In this document: piece after piece, positions 1-12,093 of the stretch
Layout: the number at the start of each line of letters is the position of its first letter
How positions within the stretch are numbered: position 1 is the first letter of the stretch
Assembly: GCA_030280995.1 (NCBI GenBank)
Contig: JASXTE010000001.1
Span: 2,464,001 to 2,528,000, forward strand
Length of the DNA stretch: 64,000 nt
Origin: Hemileia vastatrix
Lineage: Eukaryota; Basidiomycota; Pucciniomycetes; Pucciniales; Zaghouaniaceae
Direction of reading: 5' to 3'
Translations under genes and position numbers: made by a program
The notes under the pieces: model-generated
The model's input: the letters and a program-made list of their open reading frames with translations, nothing else
Databases searched by the model: none
What the model was told of the DNA's origin: nothing

Positions 1-3000
1 ATTTTATCCAACATATCTTCTGAGCCTTGAAAGTAGGCATTTAGCTTGAATTTTGAATTTCATATAAAATCCCTATTATTCAACCTATTTCTTTTTATCC
101 CTTTTTTTTCTTTTAGATATCAATTAATTTTATCTAAAACAAATCATTTTCATAATTTTTTACCTGTATTTAATAGAATTATTAAAGGTTTAACATCACC
201 CTGTAAGCATTTGGCACATGTTTTTTTGCTATACTAATAAAAATAATAATATACTGGTAACAAAAAATTGATCAAATGATAAAATATTAATAAAAAAGAA
301 AGATCAAATACCAGTGGATATGTTTTAAAAAAATACCAGTTGCACTGAAGAAGAGCTGCACCCTAGATACTCACCATCAAAAAAGTGTCCAGCACAAGTT
401 CGGCCAAACTTGTGCTGGACACTTTTTGTCAGTTGCAGTCATATGAGATCAATTCTCGCTATGGCAATGAAAAAAATTTTTTGGATAAAAAACTTCACTA
501 GAAGTAGTTTTACATAGCCAAATTTTCTACCTAGATTTCATCCAAACCACAGGTGCACAATTTTTTATCTTTGAAAAAAATTCAATTTAGTACAATTTAT
601 CCCTGATGGCTCTCATTCGCTTCAACACCTCTACTGGCCTTTGATAGTAGGAACATTACTTGGATTTCTTTTTTCATATTTGATCCCTTTAACTTAATTT
701 TTTATTCCTAATATTGCTTTTGGATATCAATTAATAATTTTTAAAATAAAATATTTTCATATTTTTATACATTTATTTAATAATATTATAAATGGCATAA
801 CATCACCTGGTATGCATTTGGCACATGATTTTTTTCTATACTTATAAAATTAATAATATAATGGCGACCAAAAATTAATCAAATGATATTAATGAGTGAG
901 GAACAAATATAAAATACCAGTAGACTTGTTTGTAAGAAATACTAGATGAACTGAAAAAAAACTCTACCCTAGCTACTCTCCATCATAAAAGTGTCCAGCA
1001 CAAGTTCGGCCGAACTTGTGCTGGACACTTATGGTCAGGTGCAGTCAGATGGGAGCAATTCTCTCTATGGAAATGAAGATAAATTTTTGATATAAAATTA
1101 CACTAGAAGTAGTTTGATATGGCAAAATTTTCATGCTGAAGTTTTGGTAAAGCTCAAGTGGATTTTTTTTTATTTTTACAAAAAAGAAAATTTAGTGCAA
1201 GTTTAGCCCTGATTGTGCTAATTTGATTCAACATCTCTTTTTTCTGTTTATGGCAGGAATTTAACTTGGATTTTAATTTTCATCTTTGATTTCTTTTATT
1301 TTACTTTATTTCTCTCATATTGTTTTTGGATAGAAGTTTATTTTTTGTGAAATAAATCATTTTCATATTTTTTTACCTTTATTTAATAATATTATAAAAG
1401 GTGTAAATCACCCATTATTCATTTGGCACACAAGTTTTTGCTATACTGATAATATTAATAATATAATGGTGACAAAAAATTAATCAATTGATAAATATGA
1501 GGGAGGCACAAAGATTTAATAACAGTGGAAATGTTTATAAGAAATTTCAGATGATTAAAAATGACTTGCACCCTGGCTACTCTTCACGATAAAAGTGTCC
1601 AGCACAAGTTTGGCCAAACTTGTGCTGGACACTTTTGGTTGCATGCTGTCAGACGCAATCAATTCTTTTTATGGAAATGAGACTGAATTATCACTCCATC
1701 ATTGCACTAAAAGTAGTTTTATATAGACAAATTGTCCCCTGGAAGTTTGTCCAAACCTAAGGTAAACAATTTTTTCCTTTGGTAAAAAGTAAATTTGATC
1801 CATGTTAATCTATGATGGTGCCCATTTTTTCTGAAGCCTCTACTGGCTCATGATAGCAGAAATTATACTTAATATCTTTATTTCATGTTTGATCTCTTTA
1901 ATTTTAATCTTACCCTTTTATTTATCCTTTAGCTTTAAAATATCAATTTTATTTTGGTAAAACTGATAACTTTCACATTTTTTTACATTTATTATATTAT
2001 ATTATTAAAGTTGTAAAATCATCCAGTGTATATTCATTACACATGTTTTTGCTATACTAAAAACATTAATAATATAATGGTGACTAAAAAATAATCAAAT
2101 AATAAATATGGATGACACAGAAAGATCAAATACCCATAGACATTTTTAAAATGAATATAAGATTAACTGAAGACGACTTGCACCCTAGCTACTCTCCATC
2201 ATAAAAGTGTCCAGCACAATTTCAGCTGAGTTTGTGCTGGACACTTTTGGTTGCATGCAGTCAGATGTGATAAATTTACTCAATGGAAGTTAAAATGAAT
2301 TTTTGCTCAATCATTGCACAAGAAGTAGCTTTATACTGCTATACTATCCTCCTGATTTTTTGGAAAACCTCAGGTGGACACTTTTATTAATTTTAAAAAA
2401 AAGAAAACATATTCGAAATCTAGAACTGGTGGTGCAAATTTGGTCTGAAAACTCAAATTATCTTTAATGGCAGAAATTTTATTTGAATGTTTAATTTCAT
2501 ATTTAATAACTTTTATTTTACTTTTTATTCCTGTTTTTGCTTTCAAATATCAATTTATTTATTGTAAAACTAATACTTTTCATATTTTTTTTACTTTTAT
2601 TTAATAAGATTATGAAAGATGTAGCATCTCCCAGTATGCATTTGGCTTACAGGTTTTTTCAATACTAATAACATTAATATTATAATGGTGAAAAACAATG
2701 AATCAAATGATAAATATGAATGACACAGAAAGATCATATACAAGTGGATTTATTTATAAGGAATACCTGATGAACTGAAGAAGACCTGCACCCTAGATAC
2801 TCACCATCATAAAAGTGTCCAGCATAAGTTCAGCCGAACTTGTGCTGGACACTTTTGGTTGCATGCAGTCAGATGGGATAAATTTACTCTATGGAAATGA
2901 AAATGACATTTTGCTCAATCATTACACAATAAGTAGTTTGATATTGCCAAAATGTCCTCCTGATGATTTTTCAAAACTCATCAGGACACTTTCTTTGGTT

Positions 3001-6000
3001 TAACAAAAAAGAAAATATAGTGCAAGTTTAGCCCTGGTGGTGCACATTTGATCTAACACCTCTACTTGTTATTGATAGTGGGAATTTTCCTTAGATTTTT
3101 TTTTCTTATTTTATCCCTTTTATTTTACTTTTTTATTGCTCATATTGCTTTGGATATCAATTTTTAATTTTTAAAATAAATAATTTTCATACTCTTATAC
3201 CTTTTTAATAATATATGATTAAAGGTGGAACACCGCCTGGTATGCATTTTTCACACAAGTTATTACTATAGTAATAACATTAATAATATAATGATGACAA
3301 AAAATTAATCAAATGGTAAATTTAAATGACACAGAAAGATCAAATTCCAGTGGAAATGTTTATAAGAAATCCCTTTTGAGTTTAAGAAGATTTGCTGTAT
3401 GCCTACTCTCAATTATAAAAGTGTCCAGCACAAGTTCGGCTGAACTTGTGCTGGACACTTTTGGTTGCATGAAGTCATATGAGATAAATTCTCTCTATGG
3501 CAATAAAAATGATATTTCACTCAATTATTGAAGTAAAGAATGTTTAATATTGTAAAATTTTCCCCTGGAAGTCTGTCCAAACCTCAGGTCAAAATTTGTT
3601 AGCTATACATAAAAGTAAGTTTAGACCAAGTCTTGACCTAGGGGTCCCCAACTGTCCCAACACCACTTCTGGCTCTTGATAGTAAAAATTTTACTTGTAT
3701 TTTTTATTTCGTATTTGATCCCATTTATTTTCATTTTACTTTTCTATTACTCTTTTTAATTTTAAATATCAATATATTTTTTTAAAAACTAAACATATTC
3801 ATATTTTTTTAACTTTATATAATAATATTATTAAAGTTGTAACATCACCAATTTTGCATTTGGCATGCAGGTTTTTGCTATACTAGAAACATTAATAATA
3901 TATATGGTGACAAAAAATTAATTATAAGATAAATATGAATGATAAAAAAAAGTTAAAAACCCAATAGAAATCTGAAAAACAAAAAACTGATGTACTGAGA
4001 AACACTTCCACCCTAGCTACTCTCCATCATAAAAGTGTCCAGCACAAGTTCGGCTGAACTTGTGCTGGACACTTTTGTTCAGGTGCAGTCAGATGGGATC
4101 AATTCTCTCTGTGGAAATTAAATTAAAAAAATGCTAAATAATTACATTAGAAGTAGTTTGGTATGTCTGAATTATCCACCTTGAGTTTTTCCAGACCACA
4201 GGTGAAAAATCTTTTATCTTTAAAAAAAATTAAATTTTATCAAATTTAGCCCTGATGGCACCCATTTGTTTCAACACCTCTACTGGCTCTTGAAGGCAAG
4301 AATTTTTCTTGAATTTTTCTTTTTCATATTTGATCTCTTTTACTTTACTTTTTTATCACTCATGTTACATTTGGATATTAATTTATAATTTTGGAAAAGA
4401 AATCATTTTCATATTTTTTTAACATTTTTTAATAATATTATAAAAGGTGTAATATAACATGGCATGCATTTGGCACACAAGTTTTTTCTATACTAATAAA
4501 ATTAATAATATTCTAATGACAAAAAATTAATCAGATAATAAAATATGAATAACACAGAAAGATCAAATACCATTTGACATGTTTTAAAAAAATAACAGTT
4601 TCACTGAAGAAAACTTGCACCCTAGCTACTCTCCATCATAAAAGTGTCCAGCACAAGTTTGGCCAAACTTGTGCTGGACACTTTTGGTCAGGTGCAGTCA
4701 GATGGGATCAATTCTCTCTATGGCAATGAAAAAAATTATTTGATAAGAAACTTCACTAGATGTAGTTTGATATAGCTGAATTATCCACCTAGAGTTCATC
4801 CAAACCACAGGTACACAATTTTTTATCTTTAAAAAACATTCAATTTAGTACAATTTATCCCTGATGGGTCTCATTTGCTTCAACATCTCTACTGGCCTTT
4901 GATATTAGCAATAATACTTGGAGTTCATTTTTCATATTTGATCCCTTTAACTTAATTTTTTATTCCTCATATTGCTTTTGGATATCAATTAATAATTTTT
5001 AAAATAAATTATTTTAATATTTTTATACATTTTTTTAATAATATTATAAAAGTTGTAACATCACTCAGTATGAATTTGGCACACAATTTTTTGCTATACT
5101 TATATAATTAATAATATAATTAAGACAAAAAATTAATCAAACAATATGTATGAGTGAGGCACAAAGATAAAATACCAGTAGACATGTTTGTAAGAAATAC
5201 CAGATGAACTGAGGAAAAATTCTACCCCAGCTGCTCTCCATCATAGAAGTGTTCAGCACAAGTTTGGCCGAACTTGTGCTGGACACTTTTGGTCATGTGC
5301 AGTCAGATGGGATCAATTCTCTGTATGGCAACAAAAAAATTTTTTTATCAAATTTCACTAGAAGTAGTTTGGTTTAGCTGAATCATCCACCTGCTGTTCT
5401 GCCCAATATCAGGTGTATAATTTTTTATCTTTAAAGAAAAGGTCACTTATTACAATTAAGCCCTGATGGCTCCCATTTGCTTTAACGCCTCTACTGGCTC
5501 TTGATAGCAGGAATTTTACCAGTATTTTTTTCATATTTGAGCTCTTTGACTTTTATTTTACTCTTTTATTCCTCTTTTTACTTTTAAATTTCAATTTAAT
5601 TTTTGTAAAACTAATCCTTTCCATATTTATTTACGTCTATTTTAAAAAATTATTGAAGGTATAACTTCACATGGTATGCATTTGGCACACAAGTTTTTGC
5701 TATACTAATAACATTAATAATATAGTGGTGATAAAATATTAATCGGATGATAAATATGAAAGATACAGACTGATCAAATACCAGTAGACATTTTTATGAG
5801 AAATACAAGATGAAGGAACTGAAGAAAATTTCCACCCAAGCTACTCTCCATCATAAACGTGTCCAGCACAAGTTCGGCCGAACTTGTGCTGGACACTTTT
5901 AGTCACGTGCAGTCAGATGGGATCAATTCTCTATATGGCAACAAAAAAACATTTTTTTATTAAACTTCACTACAAGTAGTTTTGTTTAGCTGAATCATCC

Positions 6001-7585
6001 ACCTGTTGTTCTTCCCAACCTCAGGTGTATAATTTTTTATCTTTAAAAAAAAGGTCACTTATTACAATTTAGCCCTGATGGCTCCCATTTGTTTCAACAC
6101 TTCTACTGGCTCTTGAGAGCAAGAATTTTACTGGTATTTTGTTTTTCATAATTGATCTCTTTGAGATTATTTTTACCTTTTTATCCCTCATATTGCTTTT
6201 GTATATCAATTTATTTTTTGTAAAACAAATCATTTTCATATTTTTTTACCTTTATTTAATAATATTATAAAAGGTGTAACATCACCCGGTATGTGTTGGG
6301 CACACGAGTTTTTGCTATACTTATAATATTAATAATATAATGGTGACAATAAATTAATCAAATGATATATATGAGTGAGGCACAAAGATCAAGTACCAAT
6401 GGACATGTTTATAAGAAATACCAGATTAACTGAAGAAAAATTCTAACCTAGCTACTCTTTGTCATAAATGTGTCCAGCACAAGTTCGGCCAAACTTGTGC
6501 TGGACACTTTTTGTCACATGCAGTCTGGTGTGATCAATTCTCTCTCAATCATTGAACTAGAAGTTGTTTGATATGGCTAAATGGTTCTGCTGAAGTTTTT
6601 TTAAACCTCAGAGTGGCACTTTTTTGTTTTTCAAAAAAGCAATTATAGTCCAAGTTTAGCCTCACTGGTGGACATTTGCCCCAACATGTCTACTTGCTCT
6701 TTATGGCAGTAATTTTATTTTAATTTTTTATTTCATATTTGATTCCTTTAATTTTACCTTTTTATCCCTCATATTGCTTTTTTATATCAATTTATTTTTT
6801 GTAAAACAAATCATTTTCATATTTTTTTACCTTTATTTAATAATATTATAAAAGGTGTAACATCACCTGGTATGCATTGGGCACACGAGTTTTTGCTATA
6901 CTTATAATATTAAAACATAATGGTGACAAAAAATCAATCAAATGATAAATATGAGTGAGGCACAAAGATCAAATACCAGTGGACATGTTTATAAGAAATA
7001 CCAGATGAACTGAAGAAAAATTCCACCCTAGCTAACCTCCATCATTAAAGTGTCCAGCACAAGTTCGGCCAAACTTGTGCTGGACACTTTTGGTCACATG
7101 CAGTCTGATGTGATCAATTCTCTCTATTGCAATGAAAATGAATTTTTCTTCAATAATTGCACTAGAAGTTGTTTGATATGGCAAAATTGTCATCCTGAAG
7201 TTTTGGTAAAGCTCCAGTGGATTTTTTTTTATTTTTACAAAAAAGAAATTATAGTCCAAGTTTAGTGCCACTGGTGGGCATTCACCCCATCATGTCTACT
7301 TGCTCTTGATGGGAGGAATTTCACTTTAATTTTTTATTTCATATTTGATCCCTTTAATTTTACCTTTTTATCCCTCATATTGCTTTTGGATATCAATTTA
7401 TTTTTTGTAAAACAAATCATTTTCATATTTTTTTACCTTTATTTAATAATATTATAAAAGGTGTAACATCACCCGGTATGCGTTGGGCACACGAATTTTT
7501 GCTATACTTATAATATTAATAACATAATGGTGACAAAAATCAATCAAATGATAAATATGAGTGAGGCACAAAGGTCAAATACCAA
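1..7585. repeat. Tandem satellite array, about 607-bp unit, at least 12 copies
   Basis: A unit of about 607 bp repeats head to tail from the left edge to about 7585. Within each unit the order is the same: an AT-rich block; a block like GGTATGCATTTGGCACAC followed by TTTTTGCTATACT; a block containing TGGTGACAAAAAATTAATC; a block containing GAGGCACAAAGATCAAATAC; a block like CACCCTAGCTACTCTCCATC; then a 46-bp palindrome; then a block containing GGGATCAATTCTCTCTATGG. Distances between palindrome centres are 606, 604, 612, 608, 606, 614, 609, 605, 610, 611 and 580 bp. The last unit stops inside the AAATACCA block near 7584. Flanks diverge between copies far more than the palindrome. I see no ORF that persists from unit to unit, so it is noncoding satellite or a tandemly amplified nonautonomous element. 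Confidence 0.93.
380..7091. repeat. Twelve 46-bp palindromes, one per satellite unit
   Basis: Each palindrome has 23-base arms reading AAAAGTGTCCAGCACAAGTT plus three bases up to the centre, with no spacer. Centres lie after bases 403, 1009, 1613, 2225, 2833, 3439, 4053, 4662, 5267, 5877, 6488 and 7068. The centre hexamer is CGGCCG in copies 2 and 10, TGGCCA in 3 and 8, CAGCTG in 4, and asymmetric single-change forms in the others. The arms are nearly invariant (isolated changes, for example in copies 4, 5, 9 and 10), while surrounding DNA differs strongly between units. Such a sequence can extrude as a cruciform or fold as a hairpin in RNA; the function is unknown. Confidence 0.92.
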
Positions 7586-8328
7586 TTAATCAATAGTTCT
7601 ATTTAATATTATAAATTTTTTGATTAAATAAAATGGTAATAATGAATTATATTTTTCATCCACAATTCCACTCTAATGATTCCCACTGCACAAAAAGGGT
7701 TCACTTGGTCCTTTCTTTACTGCTTGTGCATATATTCTATTGCCCACAGTACTACAATTTTTTGTAGTGATTATCCCACATCTGATTCAGGAATATTTTT
7801 AAACAATATAAGTTTTTTTTACAAAAGACCTTATCATATCCAATATCCCACAAAAAATACAACCTGTTTTTGTATTAAAGCCCGTTAATTATTAAGAAAT
7901 TGTTAAAATAATTAGAGTAGACCCTGGCACAGCTAGATCCATACCAACCGACCTAAAGTCTTTTCAATATTGAAAACAATTAAATAAAATTATGATATCA
8001 TACTAAATTATGGGCACCAACCATAATTCAGCACTTCTCATTTGCTCTGCTACAAAATGAGTGCATGTAGCATTTTTCTAACGTCAGACTGTTTTTCTTC
8101 CTTCCCTCACACCTTTAGTCCAGAATGAAAATTTAGTATGAGTTTTGGTCAAAATGGTTTGCCAGTGTTATCTGTATGCAATATGAATTCATATTGCATA
8201 TTTCTATTTATGCATAAAATATACTCGTTAAGCATCATTTTTTTGCATTTTTCAATCATTATGCATATTTATGCATATTCATATGCATATTAATATATTT
8301 TATTCATATACATATATGCACCTTTTTT

Positions 8329-8460
8329 TGCATATTCAATATGCATATTTTTAATGCATATTCAATATGCATATTTTTAATGCATATTCAATATGCATAT
8401 TTTTAATGCATATTCAATATGCATATTTTTATGCATAATCACTATGCATATTTTTATGCA
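8329..8460. repeat. 26-bp tandem repeat with ATGCATATTCAATATGCAT core
   Basis: The core ATGCATATTCAATATGCAT occurs four times at a 26-bp spacing (G of the core at 8330, 8356, 8382 and 8408), and a fifth degenerate copy follows at 8433. The spacer is TTTTTAA or close to it. Each core is itself a near palindrome. The wider zone 8190-8580 is full of looser ATGCAT/TATGCA words, so the array probably grew from a low-complexity seed. Confidence 0.88.
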
Positions 8461-8832
8461 TATTTATTCTTCATAGTCATTATGCATACACTTTGGATAG
8501 GCATTTCACATCAATTTTTAGCATGCAATAAGTATCCACCATGCAAATTCAAATGCATATGCATCTATATCATACACGCAACATATATTCAAGTTTAATA
8601 TTTGAATATTAAGGTATGCTAAGTGATGTTGTTCAACCTTTTGCCAAACCTGAGATTAACTGATGTTCAATGTGGTTCTTAAGCTCTGCTCAAGGAGGGA
8701 TTGTTCTGGATTCAATCTGTGACAGTTTATTTTTTCAATGTTTTTTCATCAGATTTAAAAACATCTTTCTGACAGTTTCAGGATGGTTTCCCAACAGTTT
8801 CCTGACAAATTCCTGATAGTTTCAAATAGAGG

Positions 8833-8879
8833 GAACTGCTAGCAGTTCACCCCCAGATTTCCCGTGGTGAATGGTATAG
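8833..8879 (+). mobile_element. Isolated right-end sequence related to the CACCAC TIR family
   Basis: A palindrome GAACTGCTAGCAGTTC (8833-8848) is followed by a C-rich run and then GTGGTG ending at 8879. The arrangement is that of the right ends at 16337 and 44486: palindrome centred on GCTAGC, then CCCCC, then about 15 bp, then GTGGTG. The palindrome arms differ from the GACTTGCTAGCAAGTC form. No matching left end was found, so this is a relic or a diverged subfamily. Confidence 0.45.
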
Positions 8880-9494
8880 GTTTCAACTTAAGCCAATAAG
8901 AATTATGGAACATAGGATCAGACCACTTGAAGCTGTTGCAGGAGACTAAAGTATCATAAGTTATAGTTAGATCATGTATTTAAAGTAAAATTGAGAAAAG
9001 AGGATTGACATAGAAGTGCACATGCAGCGCTCAAAGTCAAATTGAAAGTTAGAAATTAGGTAAGAGAAAAGGCTATTACTAGGTGCTGAAGGAATATATG
9101 GTAAGGTGGATAGTTTCACAATAGGGGGTTTCAAAAATTACCATATATGCCATTCAGGCAAGCCTCAAAAAAGGTACTAAGTAAATCATTTTGAATTGAA
9201 TTACTTACCCTATTAACTGGTATACTTCAACAGCGTGCTTTTCCCTACACAAGCCATTTTTTGGGTACATCCAAGCCCCTCAAGCACTTCTTCCCCTCAA
9301 CTTGGTTAGTCAGCATTAGGCACACACACACTCATACCTTAAGTTTTTTCCTGACCTAATCTTTATGAGCTTATTTATACAAACACAGTACATGATTTAT
9401 CAATTCTTATGGCACCCTAACATCATAGTATAACACTTAAATTATCCCACCCTTGATTACTCTTGCTCTTATTTTTTTTCCTCCAAAAACTAAC

Positions 9495-10450
9495 ATGACT
9501 CCATCACTTTGTCAACAGCTTCAAAAAACTGCTGATCCTCTATCCCTTGATTTTTTGGTTGATTCTGATCCAGATTTTGATGCTGAGTTTGATTTTTTAA
9601 TAAGAGCCCCCTGTTAGAGAACCGCTACCTTACTTCCCAAACCCCATCCATTCATCATCAACAACAATATACACTTCAAAAACTTTCTGAAATATCTGAA
9701 CACAGTTTTCAGCAAATTTTACAAACTACTTATCATGGTTTTAAATATCTACTTAATTTGATTCATGATCATTCTATTTACCACAAAAATTCTCATCTCC
9801 CAAAGAGAGACCCTGCAATACAAATCTCTGTGGCACTTTGCCAGTTTAGTTCAAATGGGACCGGTGCTGCCATAAATTGTCTCAAGAAACTCTTCAGTAT
9901 AAGTCATGTAACAGTAGATTTATACACCAATAGATCCATCAAAGCCATCCATTCACTTCAATCACAATTCCTCACATGGACCACTAAGGAGGTTCAACTG
10001 GAAAGCTTACAGGTCATGCAAAATGAAGGATTCCCTGGATGTATTAGTTTTATTGATAGAAAAACCATCCATTTGAGCCAAAGGCTGCAAAGGATGGAAA
10101 TAATTATTTTTATTGGAAAAAGGGGTCAGTGATTATATATTTCTTACAAATTCATACATATAATACTAATCCTCTCTTACTTTTTGTTTTTTCAGGTATT
10201 CTATTACTCTACGATTGTTTTGAAATATAAATAAGTAGTTTATTACATTTCATGCCAGTTTTCATGGTTCTCACCATGACTCTTCATTTTTTCAACAAAT
10301 GATGATTTCTAAAAACCCTGAGAATTACTTTGATCACCATAAATATCTTCTTTCCAACTCTTCTTACACCATGTGAATTGGCCTTGAGTATCTATATTGA
10401 GCTTAAGGACATCACATTGTAAATGACACCATGAACAACATTCTCTGGAA
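9495..10450 (+). pseudogene. Harbinger/PIF-like (DDE_Tnp_4 type) transposase, frameshifted, with intron
   Basis: This is the relic of a DDE transposase that would cut and insert a PIF/Harbinger-type DNA transposon. The reading starts at ATG 9495 and shifts frame at a T6 run near 9594-9600. It then follows the family pattern: an N-terminal helical region, PKRDPAIQISVALCQF, a GTGAAI segment, GFPGCISFIDRKTIHL (first catalytic Asp region), a further frameshift near 10090, and the aromatic segment before KKG. A plausible intron runs 10125-10195 (GTCAGT donor, TACTAAT branch site, TTTTTTCAG acceptor). Past it come HASFHGSHHDS (second Asp region) and YLLSNSSYT, where the family has Asp-Ser; here it is Asn. 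In-frame TGA and TAG codons lie between. The gypsy LTR begins just after the relic. Family assignment rests on motif order; dead copy. Confidence 0.72.
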
Positions 10451-10453
10451 AAA

Positions 10454-10896
10454 ATCCTATAGTACTAGCTATAGGCCTTGACCAAAGGAGTTGAAGAAAA
10501 CCCAGAGAGAAAATCCCCTGTCCCTTTAGAAAAATAAAGTGAGATTTAACTGCTAAAGAAAATTGAGTCTTGATTTCTAAAATTTCTTTTCAACTCACTT
10601 GACTTCCTGACCAGTCAAAAAAGTAGTCCCCTGACAGACTACCACACCAAATAACTGAAATTTAGACCAATGTCCACACCAGAGAAAGCAAGATACTTAA
10701 TTTAGGTTGAAAAGCTACACCAGAGATAGAAAGATACTTGATAAAGCTTGAAAGACTATACCAGAGAGACAGTGACAATAGTTGAGGTCAAGTGAGAACT
10801 AGCATTTTTACAACCCAGCCAAAAGATGCCACAAAGCACACAAAAACAGTGAAGCACAGAGATTCCAGATATTCCAGATGATTGATGATAAACTAG
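10454..10896 (-). repeat. 3' LTR of the gypsy element (443 bp)
   Basis: It matches 25241-25683 along its whole length, from ATCCTATAGTACTAGCTATA to GATGATAAACTAG, with scattered substitutions and equal length. The minus-strand DNA just inside it (10897-10925) is purine-rich (GGGAATTTAAGGGAAATC), as expected of a polypurine primer tract. The ends are not TG..CA. Confidence 0.88.
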
Positions 10897-11390
10897 GATT
10901 TCCCTTAAATTCCCTAACTTTCTCACACACAGACCACCCTAGTCTTTTCCCAGCCAAATCTAGCTCTCCCACCTTTCTAAATGCATAAAAGTGCCTCTAG
11001 AGGCTTCCACGCATGCAGATGGACAGGCCTCCTGATGTAGGGATGGCTGCTTTTAGGCCCTTATATGCCCAAAAAACACATAAACACCCTCTAAAACAAC
11101 AAACAACAGTAACTACATGCAAAAACAAGATAATCACACATAAAACATACCAAAATGAAAATAAAACAAAGGACATTAAGCTGAGACATAATAGGTGACC
11201 CTAGCTTAGGCCTAAAAAACACAACTAAACATCTAACATCCAACAAAATACCAATAAGAAACACCTTAACCCCAATTATACCCTACATACCAAATACCTT
11301 CAAATAAGCACTCAAAAGGCCTACCCAGATTTAGAACAGCACATACTTCCTCAAATCAAAAATTTCCCCATTCTTCATCCACTAAAAACC
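10897..11390. other. Gypsy 3' noncoding zone
   Basis: It begins with the putative polypurine tract of the gypsy element and continues as A- and C-rich DNA. A 61-codon plus-strand ORF at 11013-11198 has a biased composition and no recognisable domain; I do not call it a gene. Confidence 0.4.
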
Positions 11391-11756
11391 ATGTTTAAAC
11401 ACCTCTCCAGACCTGCTTCTGACCTGGGCCCCTGCCAGTACTGCATTGACAACAACCTCATCTGTGCCATGACTGGACCTCTTCACATCTACAGAACTTC
11501 TAGTTATGCCTTCCACTCCAGAAAGATACAATACCACAGACCTGGCCCATTATCCTCCTCTTCAGCTTCTTCCTACACTCAACCTGGCCCATCCTCTACC
11601 ACCAGAAGATCCAGACCCTCCATCACCATTCCAAAAATAATCAACAAAATTCATTCATCCAGAAGAAAATATATGACTCCAACAGACTCATCTTTCTCTC
11701 ATCACCCTGATTCACCAGAAGTTAAGATTCCTTCACTCCATACCAAACTAGACTGA
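11391..11756 (+). CDS. Small Cys-containing, Ser/Pro-rich ORF inside the gypsy element (antisense)
   Basis: A 121-codon plus-strand ORF opposite in direction to the retrotransposon polyprotein. Near residues 15-26 it has CQYCIDNNLIC. It is followed by a Ser/Pro/Thr-rich tail with a basic RRSRPS stretch. The same layout (Cys cluster, then Ser-rich tail with RRSRLS) occurs in the ORF at 12575-13006, so the two may be diverged duplicates. The copy here has lost most of the second Cys group. It could be an extra protein of the element, a captured gene, or chance in C-rich DNA. I do not recognise the family and assign no function. Confidence 0.4.
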   Translation: MFKHLSRPASDLGPCQYCIDNNLICAMTGPLHIYRTSSYAFHSRKIQYHRPGPLSSSSASSYTQPGPSSTTRRSRPSITIPKIINKIHSSRRKYMTPTDSSFSHHPDSPEVKIPSLHTKLD

Positions 11757-12093
11757 CAATTTTCTTTAGCCTCTCCTCCACCAGTCATTGATGATTATGA
11801 CAATATAGAGACCATTGAAACACCACCCCCAAATCCAATACCTCTTGTCAAATAAAAATTCCAACATCACACACAACAACAGAAACAACTCCTCCTCTCT
11901 TACTTCCAGTCAACTTCTGCCAAGGACCAACAAGACATTGATAAGAGAAGGAACCTCATATAATAATCCAAGGCCAATTCAGAAAATTTTTCCATCTCTC
12001 TTGACTCCCTTTTTTAATTCCACTAGTTCTTGAGTTGATTTGGAAAAGGAAATATGACCATACCCTCTATAGGAAGTAGCGACCAAAAAACCC

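Larger units (their letters stand above)
7586..9494. other. AT-rich stretch without a gene
   Basis: No ORF in this stretch resembles a protein I recognise. It holds a 26-bp tandem repeat (8329-8460) and a probable TIR-element end (8833-8879), listed separately. The part from about 8880 to 9480 is unannotated upstream DNA of the Harbinger-like pseudogene, with no recognisable promoter element that I would defend. Confidence 0.6.

Noticed and set aside
380..7091. Regularly spaced palindromes as a CRISPR array
   Set aside because: Spacing is about 607 bp, the intervening DNA is itself repeated, and the window is eukaryotic.
2815..7271. Short ORFs spanning the satellite palindromes (2815-3003, 3313-3531, 7032-7271, 7050-7265)
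   Set aside because: They arise from the palindrome on either strand, are not conserved between units and have no domain.
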